A stretch of DNA of 64,000 bases from Zizania palustris (Eukaryota > Streptophyta > Magnoliopsida > Poales > Poaceae): assembly GCA_019279435.1 (NCBI GenBank), contig JAAALK010000288.1, positions 69,744,757 through 69,808,756 of the forward strand. The letters are read 5' to 3'. A program made the translations under genes and the position numbers. Below, piece by piece: positions 33,423 to 44,562 of the stretch. Position 1 is the stretch's first letter. Every line of letters begins with the position of its first letter. The notes below the pieces were generated by a model. The model was not told the origin of the DNA. It did not search any database and saw only the letters and a program-made list of their open reading frames with translations.

Positions 33423-35319
33423 AAAGTAGCGACCAGAGGGGGGTGAATGGGCGCCTAAAAATTCTTTCGAATCAATGGCCTGTTCCCAATACCCAACGCA
33501 CCTCAAAAGACTAAGCAGCAGAAAATAAACAGATAGCCTAAGTCTAAAGGTATCTAGCCTAGAAGCAACTGATGTCAAACAGAGAACTATCAAAGCAGTG
33601 CTAATAGACAGATAAACAGTATACACAAGACTAGGCAAGACAAACTTCTCAGTATAACACTCTAAGTGCACTAAGAATGAAGTGAGAAGTTACCGTTCGA
33701 AATCTGTCTCCTGTTCGAAACTTGGCGAAGCCTGCTTCGCCCGTCGAGGTCTGCTTCGGTGGTCGAAGCCTGCCGAAGGCTGTTGTGAAAATGCCGAAGG
33801 TATGTTTTGGTCTAGCCTAGTTCGAAGTGGCAGGGAGCGAAGTATGCTTCGAAGCGAAGTATGACAAGGTCGGAGCCTGCTTCGAAGTGTGTACTTCGAA
33901 GGCAAGGCTTCGAACACAGCTTCGAACTCGCACACAGAGCGAACAACCTTCGAAATGAAAAGCGAAGGCTGACACGCGACAGAGAAACCAAAACGAAGCC
34001 TATACTCTACCTTCGAACAGAACACAAGGACCTTCGAAGAAGATGGAAGCAAACACTGAGCGAAGCCTAACAGAAAGACAAGCTTCGAAGCCAACTTCGA
34101 AACCTGTCGAAGTATGGACTTCGAAGAGATCGAGTCAGAGTACCTTCGCACAGACGTTCGAAGTATGAGACGCTGTCAGTTCAAAAAGTACTTCGAAGCT
34201 AGCAATTCAGGACACAAAATGAAGTTTGAAGTTCAAACGAAACCTTCGAGTATATCAGATCGAAGCCTGCCTCACGGAGCTGAGGGGCTTCGAACAGAGA
34301 GGGGGCTTCGCCAGAGAATAGTCAGAAAAGTTACTCAACCCTGTCAATTTCGATCAAAAAGCTGCGCAGTAAAAGCAAAAAGCTGGCACTAGTGTACTGT
34401 TGCTACAGTGTAGTAGTACTACTTGCAACAGCAAGAACTAGTACTACTTGCGTGAAGAACACACGCAACAGAAGCAATCGAAGCTTCTCTTCAAGAATAA
34501 ACCAGTCGCATGCGCAAGGAAAACTGTAGAGCAATAAATGAAATGGTGCACACAAAAATAGCAGGAACAAACTCTTCCAGACCAGAGCAAAACGAGATGA
34601 ACTTGCCAATAACAATCAGCACAAAAATCTCTGGCGGCGCACGCATGAACAGGAGAGGAGAGAGACAAAGCAAGAGACAAAATGACCCAAAGGAGTATGA
34701 ATTGATTTCAGCCAAAAGGGTGACCTAACCCTAGGGATTGGGGTCCTATTTATAGGCTGCCCAACACTAGGAATATTCCACCAGCCCCTTAGGGTTTTTT
34801 ACAGACGCAGGAATAAAGGAAAAGACTCTACTGCCCTTAGGAATTTTTACAGACACGATTGACTGACTGTGGGCCTAGAGATACAGATGACTTATCTGGA
34901 AGCTAAGTTTTCGTAGCGACTACGGCTTCTCTTCTGGACAGTCGGATACAAAATCAACGGTTGTCAGTTTTGTGCTGAAACTGACAAAGCCTCCACCGGC
35001 TTTGCACCAGGTACCCGGATTGGGCCGGCCCGATTCCGCAGCTTTCTCAGCCCGGCAATCACTCACCGCCCGTGTACCTGAGTCAACCCTGGTCAATAGC
35101 CCAGTGGGTCTTCTGCTGCTCCTGGCCCATGTACCCGGATTGGGCCAGCCCGACTTCGCAGCCTCCTCTGCCCGACAGTCGCTCGCCGCCAGTGTACCTG
35201 AGTCACACGCGGCCCATGAAACAGCAGATCTCTTCTTCTTTTGTCCTCTTTGACTATCGTTGACAATGACTCATCACTTCTGGAGCCATGAGGCCCACGC
35301 TATTCAGCATGGCTCCTCA
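33423..35319 (-). repeat. 3' LTR of element 3
   Basis: 1897 bp of LTR, lacking the last 10 bases at its left edge. Between 33690 and 34310 it has at least 17 TTCGAA words. The TATA box is at 34746-34755 (minus strand), with ACCTAACCCTAGG just downstream of it. The GTACCCGG direct repeat lies at about 35011-35210. It shares only parts with the LTRs of elements 1 and 2: the TTCGAA block is absent from those, so this is a subfamily of its own. Confidence 0.9.
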
Positions 35320-35320
35320 A

Positions 35321-35330
35321 TCTCCCCCTT
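35321..35330 (-). other. Polypurine tract of element 3
   Basis: AAGGGGGAGA on the minus strand, directly before the 3' LTR; further tracts lie upstream near 35570, 35598, 35645 and 35664. Confidence 0.85.
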
Positions 35331-36645
35331 GATGAGTGCATTGTCAACACTCCTCTTCTTCAGCTCTTCAGCACCTGCGAGCAAATGTGGAAACACGAAA
35401 ACAAAACACAAGAAAAAACAAAGAAGAAGAAAAATAAGGTAAAAAGTTTAACCCTAATGACCAAAAGCCGAACAAAAGCAAGAAGCGGTCATTATGGTTA
35501 ACCAAAACGTAAAAGCTCAAAATGAGTGCGATTTCAGAACAACAGGGATATCAATAGAGTAAGAACTCCCCCTTAAACTTTGATCCCAAATTTTCTCCCC
35601 CTTGTTGACAAGTGAACTCATCAAGCACTCAATAGAGACACAGACTCCCCCTGAAATGCAACTCCCCCTCAAAATATGTAGTGAATTCAACTGGAGTGCA
35701 TAAGGAGTGTAGAAAGCATGCTTCTCAGATATGATTGACTGCAATTACAACATCTAACAGATACAACAACAGACATACTGTCACGATACATGGCATGATC
35801 AGTGCAACAGATGATATCTGAAGAAAGTCATTTGCACGCATTTTTCAGTTTTTGCAAACAAAAACATCACCACATGTTCCAATAAACAAGCAAGGTAAAG
35901 CATGAGATGCAAAAGCTAACTGATATCTACCAAGATAAGCATTGTCCAAAAACAAAGTGCTTCAGCAAACTTGTTATCATTTCAATTTTCAAGCTTTTTC
36001 TTTTCCCTTTTTTTCATTTTTGCCAGGGGTTATTTGCATGTCAAACCTTATGCTGACCGACCAAGTCAAGCCTAGGCCAGAACTAGACCATCAGAAGCTT
36101 AAGACATTGGTCTTGGCATACAATACAGTGTCCTAGTTCATACCAAAGTGCTATGGTACGCAGTCCAGAACAATGCAATGCGACAAGACAAACCCACCTG
36201 GATCTTTTCAATTTTAAGCATAAAAAGGCATGGAATTTTCATTTTTCTGGTTTTTCATTATTTTATAGCACATTTCCATGATTAAAGCATACAGATGTCC
36301 AAGTTGCATATTTGCATCCAAGTCAGGAACTAGCTACAAGGCATGTAACAGATAGCAAAAACAGTCAGCCTACCCATGCTAGTTACCAGAGGCAATGGTG
36401 ATCATTTTTCAAATTTAAAGCATAAAAGCCATGCATAGGACAGATATCAGACATATTAAGTGAACTGAAGCAAAGCATGATCATCGACAAGTAATCAAAA
36501 GCATGTACCAGCTAGAATAAGTAAAGCAGTTCAATCATATAACATAAGCAAGCTCAAAAGTGTGATATGTGAATATGCAAGATATGAACACACACAAAAG
36601 ACTCAAGAAAAGAGTAAAGAAGAAAGAAAACTGACGCAAAATATC
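35331..36645 (-). other. Element 3 spacer between pol and 3' LTR
   Basis: About 1.3 kb, non-coding, collinear with 20863-22209 of element 2. It contains the extra polypurine tracts. I see no env-like gene. Confidence 0.75.
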
Positions 36646-39600
36646 CTAAAAAGGATACACAACACCCAAATCCCCTCGTAAACGCTCAAATGTAGACTGA
36701 TCTAGGGATTTGGTGAAAATGTCAGCCAACTGATGATGGGTATCAACATGAACAAGGTCAATGACACCTTTCTCATATTGATCCCGCAAGAAGTGAAAGC
36801 GCACATCAATGTGTTTGGTTTTGGAATGGAGACACGGGTTTTTCCCTACACTAATAGCACTGGTGCTGTCGCAAAACAATGGAACCCTGGTAGGAAAGAA
36901 TAACCCAAAATCTCGTAGAGTGGAAATCATCCAAACCAACTGTGAGCAGCAGCTAGCAGCAGCTACGTACTCAGCCTCTATGGTCGAAAGAGCATCTCCA
37001 GATTGCTTTCGAGAAGACCAAGAGACAAGAGAAGAACCAAGAAACTGGCAAGTACCAGAAGTCGACTTGCGATCCAACCGGCACCCACCAAAATCAGCAT
37101 CCGAAAATCCAGATAAATCAAGAGATGATGATGCTGAATAGAAAAGACCAAGATCGGGCGCATAAGTGAGATACCTGAAGATGCGCTTGACAGCCTGCCA
37201 GTGAGACGCACGTGGTGAAGACTGAAAACGCGCGCAAAGTCCCACGGCGAACTGAATGTCCGGTCTTGTCGCCGTCAAGTACAGCAGCGAACCGATCATT
37301 CCTCGAAACTCCCTTTCATTGACCTTGACGCCGCTCTCGTCCTTGTCCAGACCCCCAGATGTGCCCATCAGGGTCATCTGCGGCTTCAACTCCCCACCAA
37401 AGTGAAATTTCTTAAGCGTATCGCGAGTGTACTTACCTTGGTGGATGAAGGTGTCGTCCTTGGTCTGCTTGATCTGGAGCCCTAAGAAGTACTTGAGCTC
37501 ACCCATGAGTCTCATCTCAAACTCGATGTGCATCTGCTCAGAAAACTTGGACACAAGAGAATCAGTAGTACCGCCAAAGATAATATCGTCCACATAAATC
37601 TGAGCGACTAAGAAATCTAAAGCATCTCTGAGCAAGAAAAGAGTTTTATCCACTGAACCCATCACAAAGCCCTTCCCCAACAAAAATTGCTTCAACCGGT
37701 CATACCAAGCCCTGGGGGCTTGCTTCAACCCGTATAAAGCTTTTTGCAACTTAAAAACATGTCGAGAAAACTTAGGGTTCTCAAAACCGGTGGGTTGCCT
37801 AACATAAACCTCCTCTTCTATGTACCCGTTCAGAAAAGCACTCTTGACATCCATTTGAAAAATCTTAAAACCCTTTGAAACGGCAAAAGCTAGAAGAATA
37901 CGAATGGACTCAAGACGGGCAACAGGAGCGAAGGTTTCTTCAAAGTCAATACCTTCCTTCTAGCAAAAACCCTGGGCAACTAGTCGAGCTTTGTTGCGCA
38001 CCACAACCCCATCTTCACCTTGTTTGTTCTTGAATACCCACTTGGTGCCTATGGGGTTGCATCCTGGTGGCGGCTCAACTAGTGTCCAAACCCGATTACG
38101 GAAAAAGTTCTCAAGCTCTTCTTGCATAGCATTAATCCAATTAGAGTCAGAAAGAGCATGAGAAACATCTCTGGGCTCAAAAGATGCAACAAAAGCAGAT
38201 TCAGCAAACACAGCAAGAGAGGTAGAAGAACGCAAAGTTCTCTCAGTCAAATCACCTATGATGAGCTCTAAGGGATGGTCACGTTGAACTGCTCGGGTTC
38301 CTTGGTGATCTGAAGTCACCTCACCAGAGTCAGCAGCTGGCACCTCTGGACTCGATTAAGGGGGCTCGATCATAGTGGAAGAAGTGATCAGAGGTCCGCC
38401 CTCATCCTCAGTTGAAGTCTCAGAAGGTGTGGGCTCTGCAGGGGTGCAGAAGGCCCACCCTCATTAGCGGCTGGAGTATCCTCATCTTCCTCGAAGATGG
38501 ACTCTCCGAGCTCACCATCAGAAGGCTCAAAAGAAGGAGTCAAAGAAGGCAAGGACTCATCAAAAGAAACTTCGCAAGTCTCGACAAGCTGCTGGGTTTC
38601 GAGTTTCCAAACACGGAAACCTCGAGAATGCAATGCATATCCAAGAAAAACACCATCCCAGCAACGAGACTCAAACTTGTCCAAATGCCCTCCCTTCTTG
38701 AGCACAAAGCACTTGCAGCCAAACGCTCGCAAGTGGCTCACTTTGGGCTGTCTGCCAAACCGCAATTCATATGATGTCTTACCAAGGTAAGCTCTAAGAA
38801 AGATGTGGTTGGCCAGATAGCAAGCCGTGTTCATGGCTTTAGCCCAAAAGCACCTAGGAGTCCTGTGCTCATCGAGCATTGTCCTGGCCATCTCGACTAG
38901 CGTGCGGTTCTTTCGTTCCACAACGCCGTTCTGTGGGGGAGTATAAGGAGAAGAAAACTGATGGTCCAGACCCTGATCACTACAGAAGCTGACAAACTGA
39001 GAGTTCTTGAACTCAGAGCCGTTTTCGGAGCGAATTTCTCGCATCCGACCATTGTTCTCATTCTTCAGCTTCAAAATCAGGTCATGAACAAATTGAAAAG
39101 TTTCATCCTTAGACTCCAAAAAGAAAACCCACGAGAATCGAGAGAAGTCGTCAACAATCACAAGTGCGTACCACTTCCCACCGACTGAACGTACCCGAGC
39201 TGGACCAACAGTATCCAAGTGTAAAATCTTGCCCGGATACGAAGTCATCACCTGAGTCACGGGTGAGTGAGAAGCGGCAACCATTTTCCCATGACGACAG
39301 GGATGACAAACTAGATCCTTCTCCATCTTAAGCTTGGGCAATCCTCGGATGAGGTCCATAGAGCTTAACCTGACTAGCAGATTAAAACTCAAATGACCTA
39401 ACCTCCTATGCTACTTCCAGAGCTCAGAAGAAGATCCAGCAATGAAACAGCGAGAAGGGCCAAAATAACTAGAGAAGTCAATTCGAAAAACTTTACCAAA
39501 TGGTAAAATCTGGCAAATCAAAGATCCTCTAGAATCAAACACAGAAGAATTGCCCTTCTTAAAACGCACTTCCAAACCATCCTCAAGAAGTTGCGAAACA

Positions 39601-39835
39601 GAAATTAAATTGAAGTTCAAATTCTTAACCAAAGCAACATTCTTCAAAGATAAATGATCTGAAATGCGAATAGAGCCTATGCCACTTACCTTCCCTAGAC
39701 CACTGTTCCCGAATGTGATGTACTCTTTGGAGCTCGGGGGAGAGAGACTGGAGAACCATCTACGATGTCCCGTCATGTGGCGAGAGCATCCTGAGTCCAT
39801 AATCCAAACGTCCTCCAGTCCCCGCTCCTGCACAA
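36646..39835 (-). pseudogene. Element 3 pol, full length with few stops
   Basis: Protease (39833 onward): WIMDSGCSRHMTGH with active D-S-G. Integrase (39392-38388): the CHPCRHGKM knuckle, HLDTVGPARV (first Asp), then RSENGSEFKN where the second catalytic Asp is replaced by Glu, and NGVVERKNRT (Glu). RT: VFKNKQGEDG (about 38037), LFLLRD and YVDDIIFGG (about 37594-37570), with LKYFLGLQIKQ. RNase H: SDADFGGCRLDRKS, ending TKSLDQ; the usual Pro is Ser here. A 402-codon frame (37854-36646) covers most of RT and all of RNase H. In-frame breaks: TAG for Trp at 39411, a frame change near 38400 and TAG for Gln at 37960. The protein is in the -1 frame relative to gag. Confidence 0.9.
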
Positions 39836-42589
39836 TCAGTGGCTGTAAGTGGGAGCAAATGGTCCGGCACCAGGTTTAGCAAAAGAGCTAAACCAGTGTC
39901 GAGCCATCTGCTCAAAAGATGGAAATCGAAAACCATCAAAAGAGTTTGGACCAAAACGCGGCTCAAAGCGCGGTCCTCGGTTCTGCCTAAATCTGCGGCC
40001 ACGAGGTCCAGAACCGTAGCCAACACGGCCTGGAACTCTGCCGGAATGGACACCACCAACTGGAGCACGGGCAAGAAAGCCGTCTCCTCTACCACCACCT
40101 ACACGACGCGGCCTGGCCTCCAGCCTCTCCCCGCATCGAGGAACACACAGTCTACCACCCTGCTGGTAGAACTGCTCCTGATCACCACGAGCTCTCTCTG
40201 CTCTCTCAACCCGCTTCCTCCCGAAGCAAAACTCCGCAAGATGCCCATCTCTCTGACAGTACTCACAATGATAGGTGGGCTTCTTGGGGTGTGGTTGAGG
40301 CTTGGGATGTTTGGGCTTGGTGGTGTTAGGTGTAGTCTTCTTGGGCTGAGAATGTCCACGAAGAGAGTCTAGAGAAGAGTGGAGGTGTTTGGGCTTTGGA
40401 ACCCAGATAGGCTTCTTAGGTGGAGCTTTGGGTGGTTCATGAATCACTCCATCCTTTGGCTGACAAGCCTGGGAGGACTCAGTGGAGTGAGTCTTGGGAT
40501 ACCTCTGCTCTGGAGTCATTTTACTCCACTCCACTGCCCGGCTAATGGCACTCTCAAAGTCAGCCTTGGTGTAGGTATAACCTACTCCAAACCCATCCCG
40601 CCTTTTGAACTGCTGGATCATCATGCCGAGCTGAGGCTCTCTGGCACTGATCCAACTCAGGATGGAACGGAGGTAAAAGTTCTCATTCTGAGAATCTGCT
40701 AGCTCCTCTCTCAAGGAAGCTAGAACCTCCACCTAAGACAAGCAGGTCTCACACTCACTCTCTACTTGGACAGACTTTTCGGCTTTCAACTTAATCAACT
40801 CCATTCTAAGAGACAGACAGTTCTCATAGAGAGTGGGTGGAACTGACAGTGTCTCAAGCTCTAGCCTAGTCTGGGCAAGCTCAGCTCTCAACCTCTCCAA
40901 ATCACTCAAATGCTCATCGCCCTTGGATTTCAGCTCAGCTAAGGCAGCTAGATGAGATGGGCAATCAACATAGGGTTTGACGACAGTGGCTTGAGCATCT
41001 TTCAGCTCCAGCTGAGCGCTTTCAAGCTCAGTGGCCAAAGCGTCCCTCTCATCAACCCTTTTTGTGTACCTGGACTTCAGAGTCGACAGGTCACACAGAA
41101 GCACCTCACACTTTGGGCACTCACTGCTATCACCCAAGCAAGGGGAAGAAGATAGACTCTCAATTCTGTCGTTGGCCACGGCAAGCTCACTCTCTAACTC
41201 ATCTATCCTCTTCTTAGCCCCCCTAAGCAGTTTTTCCCGATACTTCAACTCCTGCCGATTGCTCTCAAGTAAATCAACGATTTCGCGCTCATAGGATGAT
41301 ACCTTTTCGTTGTCGTCGTCGTCAGAGTCGTCGGAGGAGCTCTTCTCTCCCTTATCCCCAAGAGCCATTGAGCAGAAGCTCTTGCGGGATCTTCGGCGCT
41401 GGTGTGAGCGGCTCTTCGGCTTGTCCCCGAAAGCCATGAAGCAAAGGCCCGCCGGATCGTCCTTGTCCTTCCCCTTCCTGATGGCGATCTCCTCATCGCT
41501 TGAGCTCGATGAACAGGAAGAAGACGTGGACCGCTTGGAGTAGCTCTTCTCTATCTCGGCGAAGAAGGCCTTGTCGCGCTTCTTGTTCTCTCGCCGGTAG
41601 TCCTTCAGGGCCTTCTTGAAGAATCTGGTCTTTGGCTTGCCCTTGTTGAAGGAAGAGCTGTCGTGCTTGCCGGAGTCGTGGAAGCCACCACCGCTGCCTT
41701 TCTTGTGACCATTTCGCTTGGGGCAGTCGGCGATGAAGTGTCCTGGATCCCCACACTCAAAGCACCCGGATTTTGTGCCGTGTCTTTTGAACATTCTCTT
41801 ATCATAGACACGACGCACCCGGTTGTTAAACAGACACAAATCATCATCTCCCAACAACTCAAGCTGGTCCTCAGTTATAGACATCAAGGAGAAACCAGCA
41901 CAGCTCACAGCAGAGGGATCAATAGAAGGTGTAGCAAGAGCCAGGGATTTTGATCCAGAACCAGTGAAATTTGATCTCAGCTAGATATCTACCTCAGTGG
42001 CCTTCAGCTTGCTAAACAACTCAGAAATGGTCAAGGTATCATAAGAAGTGCTCTCAACGATGGAGGATACCTTGATCTCCCAAATCTTTGGGTCCAAGGT
42101 ATGGAGAACCTTGAGTGCCTGCTCGTGATCTGAGACTAACTGATCACCCTCAGCCTTGTTGTCCCGAAGCTTGTTAATGATCGATTGAAAGCGACCAAAC
42201 AAAGCTTCAACAGATTCACCCTGCTTTTGTGTGAAGTTCTCGTACTCACGCCGGTAGGTCTGATAGAGTCGAGCCTTGACCTGAGCTATTCCCTCATGGT
42301 GTGCCTTGAGGGTAGCCCAGATCTCTCTCGCAATGGAGAGATGGCTCACACGCTCAAACTCAGTGGGATCTAAACCAGAGAAAAGAATGTTCACAGCCTT
42401 ACTGTTGCTCAGATGATGAGCAATGATACCAGCAGTACCATGCTCGGCGACTGGCAATATGACAAACGTGGTGTGAACGCAAATGTCCCAAATGTCCGAA
42501 CCCTGGCTCATGAGATAGGCTCGCATGCGAGTCTTCCAATAGTTATAGCCATAGGCTTCCAAGGACGGGACCTTGCCAGGAGACGTCAT
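39836..42589 (-). pseudogene. Element 3 gag, full length with two amber stops
   Basis: A single 918-codon frame from the ATG at 42589 to the TGA at 39836, broken only by two TAG codons (41981-41983 and 40733-40735), each CAG in the sister copies. Domains: capsid-like N-terminal region (1-200), CCHC knuckle CFECGDPGHFIADC (residues 276-289), Ser-rich SKRSTSSSCSSSSSDEE and Asp-rich segments (about 350-440), heptad-rich coiled coil (about 430-640), Pro/Lys-rich linker (about 710-770), and a second CCHC, CEYCQRDGHLAEFC (775-788), then an Arg/Gly-rich tail. Two knuckles about 490 residues apart and a long coiled coil fit the large Gag known for Sireviruses. Pol overlaps the gag end in another frame. 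Confidence 0.9.
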
Positions 42590-42640
42590 GGTCACTACTA
42601 GGGTTTAGAACCGGTTAAGGTATGGAAAAAGCCTAACATG

Positions 42641-42652
42641 GCTCTGATACCA
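42641..42652 (-). other. Primer binding site of element 3
   Basis: TGGTATCAGAGC on the minus strand, two bases from the 5' LTR end at 42655. Confidence 0.9.
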
Positions 42653-42654
42653 CT

Positions 42655-44562
42655 TGTAGGACCGAAAGTAGCGACCAGAGGGGGGGTGAATGGGTGCCTA
42701 AAAATTCTTTCGAATCAATGGCCTATTCTCAATACCCAACGCACCTCAAAAGACTAAGCAGCAGAAAATAAACATATAGCCTAAGTCTAAAGGTATCTAT
42801 CCTAGAAGCAACTGATGTCAAACAGAGAACTATCAAAGCAGTGCTAATAGACAGATAAACAGTATACACAAGACTAGGCAAGACAAACTTCTCAGTATAA
42901 CACTCTAAGTGCACTAAGAATGAAGTGAGAAGTTACCGTTCGAAATCTGTCTCCTGTTCAAAACTTGGCGAAGCCTGCTTCGCCCGTTGAGGTCTGCTTC
43001 GGTGGTCGAAGCCTGCCGAAGGCTGTTGTGAAAATGCCGAAGGTATTTTTTGGTCTAGCCTAGTTCGAGGTGGCAGGGAGCGAAGTATGCTTCGAAGCGA
43101 AGTATGACAAGGTCGGAGCCTGCTTCGAAGTGTGTACTTCGAAGGCAAGGCTTCGAACACAGCTTCGAACTCGCACACAGAGCGAACAACCTTCGAAATG
43201 AAAAGCGAAGGCTGGCACGCGACAGAGAAACCAAAACGAAGCCTATACTCTACCTTCGAACAGAACACAAGGACCTTCGAAGAAGATGGAAGCAAACACT
43301 GAGCGAAGCCTAACAGAAAGACAAGCTTCGAAGCCAACTTCGAAACCTGTCGAAGTATGGACTTCGAAGAGATCGAGTCAGAGTACCTTCGCACAGACGT
43401 TCGAAGTATGAGACGCTGTCAGTTCAAAAAGTACTTCGAAGCTAGCAATTCAGGACACAAAATGAAGTTCGAAGTTCAAACGAATCCTTCGAGTATATCA
43501 GATCGAAGCCTGCCTCACGGAGCTGAGGGGCTTCGAACAGAGAGGGGGCTTCGCCAGAGAACAGTCAGAAAAGTTACTCAGCCCTGTCAACTTCGATCAA
43601 AAAACTGCGTAGTAAAAGCAAAAAGCTGGCACTAGTGTACTGTTGCTACAGTGTAGTAGTACTACTTGCAACAACAAGAACTAGTACTACTTGCGTGAAG
43701 AACACACGCAACAGAAGCAATCGAAGCTTCTCTTCAAGAATAAACCAGTCGCATGCGCAAGGAAAACTGTAGAGCAATAAATGAAATGGTGCACACAAAA
43801 ATAGCAGGAACAAACTCTTCCAGACCAGAGCAAAACGAGATGAACTTGCCAATAACAATCAGCACAAAAATCTCTGGCGGCGCACGCATGAATAGGAGAG
43901 GAGAGAGACAAAGCAAGAGACAAAATGACCCAAAGGAGTATGAATTGATTTCAGCCAAAAGGGTGACCTAACCCTAGGGATTGGGGTCCTATTTATAGGC
44001 TGCCCAACACTAGGAATATTCCACCAGCCCCTTAGGGTTTTTTACAGACGCAAGAATAAAGGAAAAGACTCTACTACCCTTAGGAATTTTTACAGACACG
44101 ACTGACTGACTGTGGGCCTAGAGATACAGATGACTTATCCGGAAGCTAAGTTTTCGTAGCGACTATGGCTTCTCTTCTGGACAGTCGGATACAAAATCAA
44201 CGGTTGTCAGTTTTGCGCTAAAACTGACAAAGCCTCCACCGGCTTTGCACCAGGTACCCGGATTGGGCCGGCCCGATTCCGCAGCTTTCTCAGCCCGGCA
44301 ATCACTCACCGCCCGTGTACCTGAGTCAACCCTGGTCAACAGCCCAGTGGGTCTTCTGCTGCTCCTGGCCTATGTACCCGGATTGGGCCAGCCCGACTTC
44401 GCAGCCTCCTCTGCCCGACAGTCGCTCGCCGCCCGTGTACCTGAGTCACACGCGGCCCATGAAACAGCAGATCTCTTCTTCTTTTGTCCTCTTTGACTAT
44501 CATTGACAATGACTCATCACTTCTAGAGCCATGAGGCCCACGCTATTCAGCATGGCTCCTCA
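42655..44562 (-). repeat. 5' LTR of element 3
   Basis: 1908 bp, complete: TGTAGGACCG at 42655 to GGCTCCTCA at 44562. TATA box at 43989-43998 (minus strand), with CTAACCCTAGG just downstream (43968-43978). The TTCGAA block at 42937-43560 and the GTACCCGG repeat at 44254-44450 match the 3' LTR. Confidence 0.93.

Larger units (their letters stand above)
33421..44562 (-). mobile_element. Sirevirus element 3, nearly complete
   Basis: An 11.1-kb minus-strand element with both LTRs, primer site, gag, pol and polypurine tract. The 5' LTR edge is clean at 44562 (GGCTCCTCA). The 3' LTR edge is damaged: the last 10 bases (TGTAGGACCG in the plus-strand reading) are missing at 33421 and no target duplication can be found. 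The LTRs differ at about 5 positions in the first 215 compared and are nearly the same over the next several hundred bases. This is the least decayed of the three family members and the most useful for reading the family's gene plan. Confidence 0.92.

Noticed and set aside
33690..34310. Repeated TTCGAA words considered as a CRISPR or satellite array
   Set aside because: No fixed unit or spacer length and eukaryotic context; treated as motif density within an LTR.
36809..37141. Plus-strand frames opposite the Sirevirus RNase H, RT and gag
   Set aside because: Repeated antisense shadows of the same minus-strand genes in elements 1-3.
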